Shown: piece after piece, positions 60,279 through 64,000 of the stretch | Numbering within the stretch: position 1 is the first letter of the stretch | Layout: each line of letters begins with the position of its first letter | NCBI RefSeq assembly: GCF_004345855.1 | Contig: NZ_SLXN01000002.1 | Coordinates: forward strand, 310,001-374,000 | Source: Sphingomonas sp. BK235 | GTDB lineage: Bacteria; Pseudomonadota; Alphaproteobacteria; Sphingomonadales; Sphingomonadaceae | Reading direction: 5' to 3' | DNA: 64,000 bases | Translations under genes and position numbers: made by a program | The notes under the pieces: model-generated | Told to the model about the DNA's origin: nothing | The model's database searches: none | Seen by the model: the letters and a program-made list of their open reading frames with translations, nothing else

Positions 60279-62999
60279 TCAGGCGTCGAGGTCGGCCTCA
60301 TGCCCGATCGGACCCGCGGTGGAAAGCCGCTGCCGCACGCGACTCACCGCCTCGTCGAGCGGCACGCGGGACACGCGCACCCCCGGCGGAAAGGCGTCGA
60401 GCAGCCGCGACGGCATCGCCGCCGACAGCAGCACGAACAACCCCGCGTCATCGCCGCGCCGGATCAGCCGCCCGAACGCCTGCGCCAGCCGCGCGCGCAC
60501 GATCCGGTCGTCATAGGCGCTGCCGCCCCCGGCGAGCCGGCGCGCGGCGTGGAGCACGGTCGGCTTGGGCCAGGGCACGCCCTCCATCACCACCAATCGC
60601 AGCGATTGGCCGGGCACGTCGACGCCGTCGCGCAGCGCGTCGGTGCCGAGCAGGCTGGCGTGGGGATCGTCGCGGAAGATGTCGACCAGCGTGCCCGTGT
60701 CGATCGGGTCGACGTGCTGCGCGTGGAGCGGCAGCCCGGCGCGCGCGAGCCGGTCGGCGACGCGCGCGTGCACCGCGCGCAGGCGGCGGATCGCGGTGAA
60801 CAGCCCGAGCACCCCGCCGGCCGACGCCTCGATCAGCCGCGCATAGGCGTTGGCGAGCGCGGGCACGTCGCCGCGCTTCACGTCGGTGACGATCACCACC
60901 TCGGCGTTGCGCGCGTAATCGAACGGGCTCGGCGCGGTGAAGCGGCCCGGCGCGCGCTGGAGGTGCGGTGCGCCGACGCGCGCCTCGGCGGTCTCCCAGT
61001 CGCCCCCAGCGGTCAGCGTCGCCGAGGTGACGAGCGCACCGTGCGCCGGCTTGAGCACCGTCTCGGCGAAGGGGAGGGTGGGGTCGAGCCAGCGGCGGTG
61101 CAGCCCGATGTCATACTCGCGCCCCTCGCCGCGCTCGACCGCGAGCCAGTCGACGTGGCGCGGGTCGGCCGGGCCGCCGACGCGCGCGAGCAGCGCCAGC
61201 CACGCCGCCACGGTCTCGGCGCGCCAGCCGAGCGAGGCGATCGCGCCCTCGACCCGCGCGCGCGCCGGCCCATCCATCCAGTCGGGCGCGTCGGCGAGCA
61301 CCGCCTCCAGCCGTTTGCCCAGCGCCACCATCGGCCGCACCAGCGAATCGAGCGCATGCGCGGCGGGCGCGGCGGCCTCGATCAGCTCGGGGGTCGGCTC
61401 GGCGAGCTCGGTCTCGAGGCCGTAGCCGGCGTCGGCGTCCTGCTCGGCGCGCGCATAGGCGACCCCGCGCACGGCGGCGAGCAAGGTCTCGATCGCCCCG
61501 AACGGCTGGCCCTCGGCGACTCGCTGGAGCCAGCCGTCGGCGGCGAGCGCCCCCGCCGCGGCGACGATCTCGGTGATCGCGCGCGCGCCCTGCTCGTCGT
61601 AGCTGGCGAGGTCGGACAGCCGCGCCTGGAGCCCGCGCCGCCGCCCGCGCGCGTTGCCCTCGGGGCCGACGATCCAGCGGCGCAGCTCGATCGTCTCCTG
61701 CCCGGTCAGCGCGGTGCCGAACATCGCGTCGGCGGCGTCGAACAGATGGTGCCCCTCGTCGAACACGTAGCGCGTCGGCCGAGTCGCGGTCTCGCGCCCG
61801 CGCGCGGCGTTGACCATCACCAGCGCATGGTTGGCGATGACGAGGTCGGCCTCGGCCGAGGCGCGCGCAGCGCGCTCGATGAAGCAGCGGCGGTAATGCG
61901 GGCAGCCGGCATAGACGCACTCGCCGCGCCGGTCGGTCAGCGCGGCCGAACCGTTGCGGCGAAACAGCGTGACGAGCCAGCCGGGCAGGTCGCCCCCGAC
62001 CATGTCGCCGTCGTCGCTATAGGCCGCCCAGCGCGCGACCAGATGCGCCAGGATCGCGGCGCGCCCGGCGAAGCCGCCCTGGAGCGCGTCCTCAAGGTTG
62101 AGGAGACAGAGGTAGTTCTCGCGACCCTTGCGCGTCACCACGCGCGCCTTGCGCACCGCGCGATCGGGGTGGAGCCGCCGCGTCTCGTGCCCGAGCTGGC
62201 GTTGCAGCGCCTTGGTGTAGGTGGAGATCCACACCGCGCCGCCGGCCTGCTCGGCCCAGAGGCTGGCGGGGGCGAGATAGCCCAAGGTCTTGCCGATCCC
62301 GGTCCCCGCCTCGGCGAGCACGAGGTTGGGCATGTCGCGCGCCATGCGCGGCGCGAAGGCGGCGGCTGCGGCGGCGGCATAGGCGCGCTGGCCGGTGCGC
62401 AGCTCGGCGCCGCCGCCGACGAGCGTCTCGAGCCGGTCGAGCACCGCGGCGTCGTCGAGCGTCACCGCGCGCGGGGCGGGGCGGGGCGCGGCCTCCTGCC
62501 ACTCGGGCAGGCGCGAGAACAGCCAGCGCTCGTGCTGCGCCGGCTTGGCGACCCGCGGGGCGACGATTGGCGCCCAGGGCCAGCGCGCGCGGGTGAGCGA
62601 CTGCGCCGCGGTCCAGGCGCCCTCGCGCTCGGGCCAGTCGCTCGCCTGCGTCACCGCGAGCAGCCGCTCGGCGGCCGCGGCGAGGAAGGCGGCGACGTCC
62701 TCGTCGCGCGCGGGCGCGTCGAGCCGGGTCACCTGCGCGATCCCGCGCGGCGTCGGCACCGCGAAGCGCGCGGGGTGGAGGAAGGCGAACAGCTCGAGGA
62801 GGTCGAGCCCCGACAGCTCGACATAGCCGAGCCGCTGCGCCACCAGCGGCGCGTTGAGCAGGATCACCGGCGTGTCGGCGGCGAGCCGGATCGCCTCCCC
62901 GCGCGATAGCGCGCGCGTCTCGCCGGCATGCGCCACCCACACGCCCGAGTGGCTGGCATGAAGCGCGGGATGCGGCAGCGCGGGGAAGGGCGACGTCAC
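60279..62999 (-). CDS. DinG/XPD-family ATP-dependent helicase with Fe-S cluster
   Basis: 906 aa from the GTG at 62999. Walker A is EAGTGIGKT (230-238), DEGH box at about 414-417 (YVFDEGHH). Four cysteines, 298, 361, 366 and 372 (NYLC; ECVYAGCPHYRRC), form the Fe-S cluster site of this family. C-terminal motifs include TSATL, GTDALRDGVDVPG and QAFGRLIRRGDD. The first 225 residues are an extra domain with the segment PVILLNAPLVAQRLGY and DLLELFAFLHPARF. It probably unwinds forked or damaged DNA. Confidence 0.88.
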   Translation of the reverse strand: MTSPFPALPHPALHASHSGVWVAHAGETRALSRGEAIRLAADTPVILLNAPLVAQRLGYVELSGLDLLELFAFLHPARFAVPTPRGIAQVTRLDAPARDEDVAAFLAAAAERLLAVTQASDWPEREGAWTAAQSLTRARWPWAPIVAPRVAKPAQHERWLFSRLPEWQEAAPRPAPRAVTLDDAAVLDRLETLVGGGAELRTGQRAYAAAAAAAFAPRMARDMPNLVLAEAGTGIGKTLGYLAPASLWAEQAGGAVWISTYTKALQRQLGHETRRLHPDRAVRKARVVTRKGRENYLCLLNLEDALQGGFAGRAAILAHLVARWAAYSDDGDMVGGDLPGWLVTLFRRNGSAALTDRRGECVYAGCPHYRRCFIERAARASAEADLVIANHALVMVNAARGRETATRPTRYVFDEGHHLFDAADAMFGTALTGQETIELRRWIVGPEGNARGRRRGLQARLSDLASYDEQGARAITEIVAAAGALAADGWLQRVAEGQPFGAIETLLAAVRGVAYARAEQDADAGYGLETELAEPTPELIEAAAPAAHALDSLVRPMVALGKRLEAVLADAPDWMDGPARARVEGAIASLGWRAETVAAWLALLARVGGPADPRHVDWLAVERGEGREYDIGLHRRWLDPTLPFAETVLKPAHGALVTSATLTAGGDWETAEARVGAPHLQRAPGRFTAPSPFDYARNAEVVIVTDVKRGDVPALANAYARLIEASAGGVLGLFTAIRRLRAVHARVADRLARAGLPLHAQHVDPIDTGTLVDIFRDDPHASLLGTDALRDGVDVPGQSLRLVVMEGVPWPKPTVLHAARRLAGGGSAYDDRIVRARLAQAFGRLIRRGDDAGLFVLLSAAMPSRLLDAFPPGVRVSRVPLDEAVSRVRQRLSTAGPIGHEADLDA

Positions 63000-63477
63000 G
63001 CTGTCGCTGTGCGCCACGCGGAACAGATCGGCAACCGCAAAGGCTCGCGGCGCTGACGAGGGTGAGGCGGTGCGCGGTCGCGGGGGCGAGGACGGCGCGG
63101 GGACATCGCCCGCGAGCCGTCCCTCACCGCGGGGAAGATCGCGTGGAGAACCGCTGCGATGAGTGAGGCACCTTTGCCCCACGCTCTGACCGTCATCCCG
63201 GACTTGTTCCGGGATCCATCCTTCCGCGCACCCACCGGCCGCTGGATATGCGGCACCGTGGATCCCGGACCAAGTCCGGGATGACGGAGGTGGGTGAGGA
63301 AAGAGGGACCTCCGATCACTCGCAAGGCTCCCAAGTCGGGCACTCATCCACCCTATTGCTATCGCATCGCAACTGCGTCGTGCCGCGCAGAAACCACAAC
63401 CGCAGGGTGGATTCCCGCGCCGCAAGCGCCTAAGGCACGCTCCAGTCTAGTCTGTCCTGCTGTCTCGGAGACCGCGC
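63000..63477. other. Long gap between the DinG-type gene and sucC
   Basis: 478 bp. It contains the REP-like element at 63191-63286 and the divergent promoter regions. The frame upstream of the helicase start is open but rich in Pro, Arg and Ser, with no start that extends the fold. I see no gene and no clear promoter hexamers. Confidence 0.6.
63191..63286. repeat. REP-like paired palindrome, about 96 bp
   Basis: Left arm CGTCATCCCGGACTTG... ending GGGATCCA; right arm TGGATCCCGG... ending GGGATGACG. Same size and arm sequence as the element at 17739-17834, with different spacer DNA. Confidence 0.85.
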
Positions 63478-64000
63478 ATGAACATCCACGAATATCAGGC
63501 CAAGGAGCTGCTCGCGAAGTTCGGCGTGCCGGTGCCCGCGGGCTTCGCCGCGATGAGCGTGGAGGAGGCGGTCGCCGCGTCCAAGAAGCTGCCCGGGCCG
63601 CTGTACGTGGTGAAGGCGCAGATCCACGCCGGCGGGCGCGGCAAGGGCAAGTTCAAGGAGCTGCCGGCCGAGGCCAAGGGCGGCGTCCGCCTCGCCAAGA
63701 CCGAGGACGAGGTGCGCCACGCCGCCACCGAGATGCTCGGTAACACGCTGGTGACGATCCAGACCGGCGACGCCGGCAAGCAGGTCAACCGCCTCTACGT
63801 CACCGACGGCGTCGACATCGCCAAGGAATTCTACCTCGCGCTGCTGGTCGACCGCGCCACCGGCCGAGTCGCCTTCGTCGTCTCGACCGAGGGCGGGATG
63901 GACATCGAGACCGTCGCGCACGACACGCCCGAGAAGATCCACACTTTCGCGGTCGATCCGGCGACCGGCTTCCAGCCGCACCACGGCCGCGCCGTAGCCA
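63478..64000 (+). CDS. sucC: Succinate-CoA ligase beta subunit, N-terminal part (runs off window)
   Basis: The first 174 codons. It starts [20 protein letters not shown], the near-invariant SucC beginning, followed by the ATP-grasp region with [40 protein letters not shown] is also diagnostic. The enzyme makes ATP or GTP from succinyl-CoA in the citric acid cycle. ATG 63478 follows GGAG at 8 nt. sucD should follow beyond the window. Confidence 0.97.
   Translation, partial: MNIHEYQAKELLAKFGVPVPAGFAAMSVEEAVAASKKLPGPLYVVKAQIHAGGRGKGKFKELPAEAKGGVRLAKTEDEVRHAATEMLGNTLVTIQTGDAGKQVNRLYVTDGVDIAKEFYLALLVDRATGRVAFVVSTEGGMDIETVAHDTPEKIHTFAVDPATGFQPHHGRAVA

Noticed and set aside
59922..62909. A forward open frame of about 995 codons
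   Set aside because: It is antisense to the DinG-type helicase and SixA genes, which have clear motifs; composition is typical of a shadow frame.
1..64000. Prophage, insertion sequence, integron or defence island
   Set aside because: No integrase, transposase, restriction, toxin-antitoxin or phage structural genes were found on either strand; composition is uniform and the genes are mostly housekeeping.

Overview
The window is a very GC-rich chromosomal segment from an alphaproteobacterium, most likely Sphingomonas or a close relative. The evidence is family-level: a lycopene cyclase (crtY) start next to rpoZ (carotenoid pigmentation), COQ9, a CarD regulator, an HWE-type sensor kinase, an MmcB/PdeM pair, a IalB-like protein beside rlmN, a TonB-receptor-like protein, and many GTG/TTG starts with 1-4 nt gene overlaps. 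I see no prophage, insertion sequence, CRISPR array or rRNA. One tRNA-Leu(GAG) is present. Gene density is high; only two gaps exceed 300 bp (57203-57625 and 63000-63477).

Layout, left to right. 1-5000: partial crtY, rpoZ with a clear promoter and terminator, a phospholipase D/cardiolipin synthase-like enzyme and a large TonB-receptor-like outer-membrane protein. 5000-8200: a two-gene quaternary-amine-type ABC importer (permease fused to binding protein, plus ATPase) and an SDR oxidoreductase. 8200-13300: pterin dehydratase, zincin-like protease, heme exporter ccmAB, then a convergent YdeP-type molybdopterin oxidoreductase with fdhD. 13500-15000: a 57-aa orphan and a two-gene operon pairing a YqcI/YcgG (GntA/DcsA-type) heme N-hydroxylase homologue with a DUF1989 protein, the most intriguing metabolic unit here. 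15100-20240: dnaN, an outer-membrane barrel, IalB-like protein, rlmN, a TauE/SafE transporter and a small DUF6894-type protein. 20250-27860: PhoD phosphatase, divergent pdeM/mmcB repair genes, ankyrin protein, SCO copper chaperone, a YcgN cysteine protein, a YgjP/SprT metallopeptidase and PBP1A.

27970-30785 is a compact type III polyketide synthase-methyltransferase-flavoprotein operon with an intact Cys-His-Asn triad in the synthase. It is followed by tRNA-Leu. 31080-34840 holds a zinc-ribbon protein divergent from ftsE-ftsX-ydcF-plsC (cell division and envelope). 35000-38900 is amino-acid biosynthesis: tyrA/tyrC-like and hisC on one strand, metX-metW on the other. 38960-41530 has a single-domain response regulator, a convergent overlapping HWE kinase, and ssb. 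41630-45540 carries feoA-feoB behind a Fur-box-like site, COQ9 and an EamA transporter. 45600-53800 holds a secreted hypothetical protein, acetylpolyamine amidohydrolase-like protein, sugar porter, M19 dipeptidase, S41 lipoprotein protease, a small lipoprotein and an M23 endopeptidase.

54000-58220 is a run of Suv3-like helicase, S4 RNA-binding protein, fdxA and carD, closed by a textbook terminator. 58270-59713 contains two overlapping tandem DUF2807-type beta-helix proteins, then SixA phosphatase, a DinG/XPD-type iron-sulfur helicase with an unusual N-terminal region, and the start of sucC. Dispersed between genes are about 96-bp paired palindromes (three) and a second family of short TCCTGC/GCAGGA hairpins (three).
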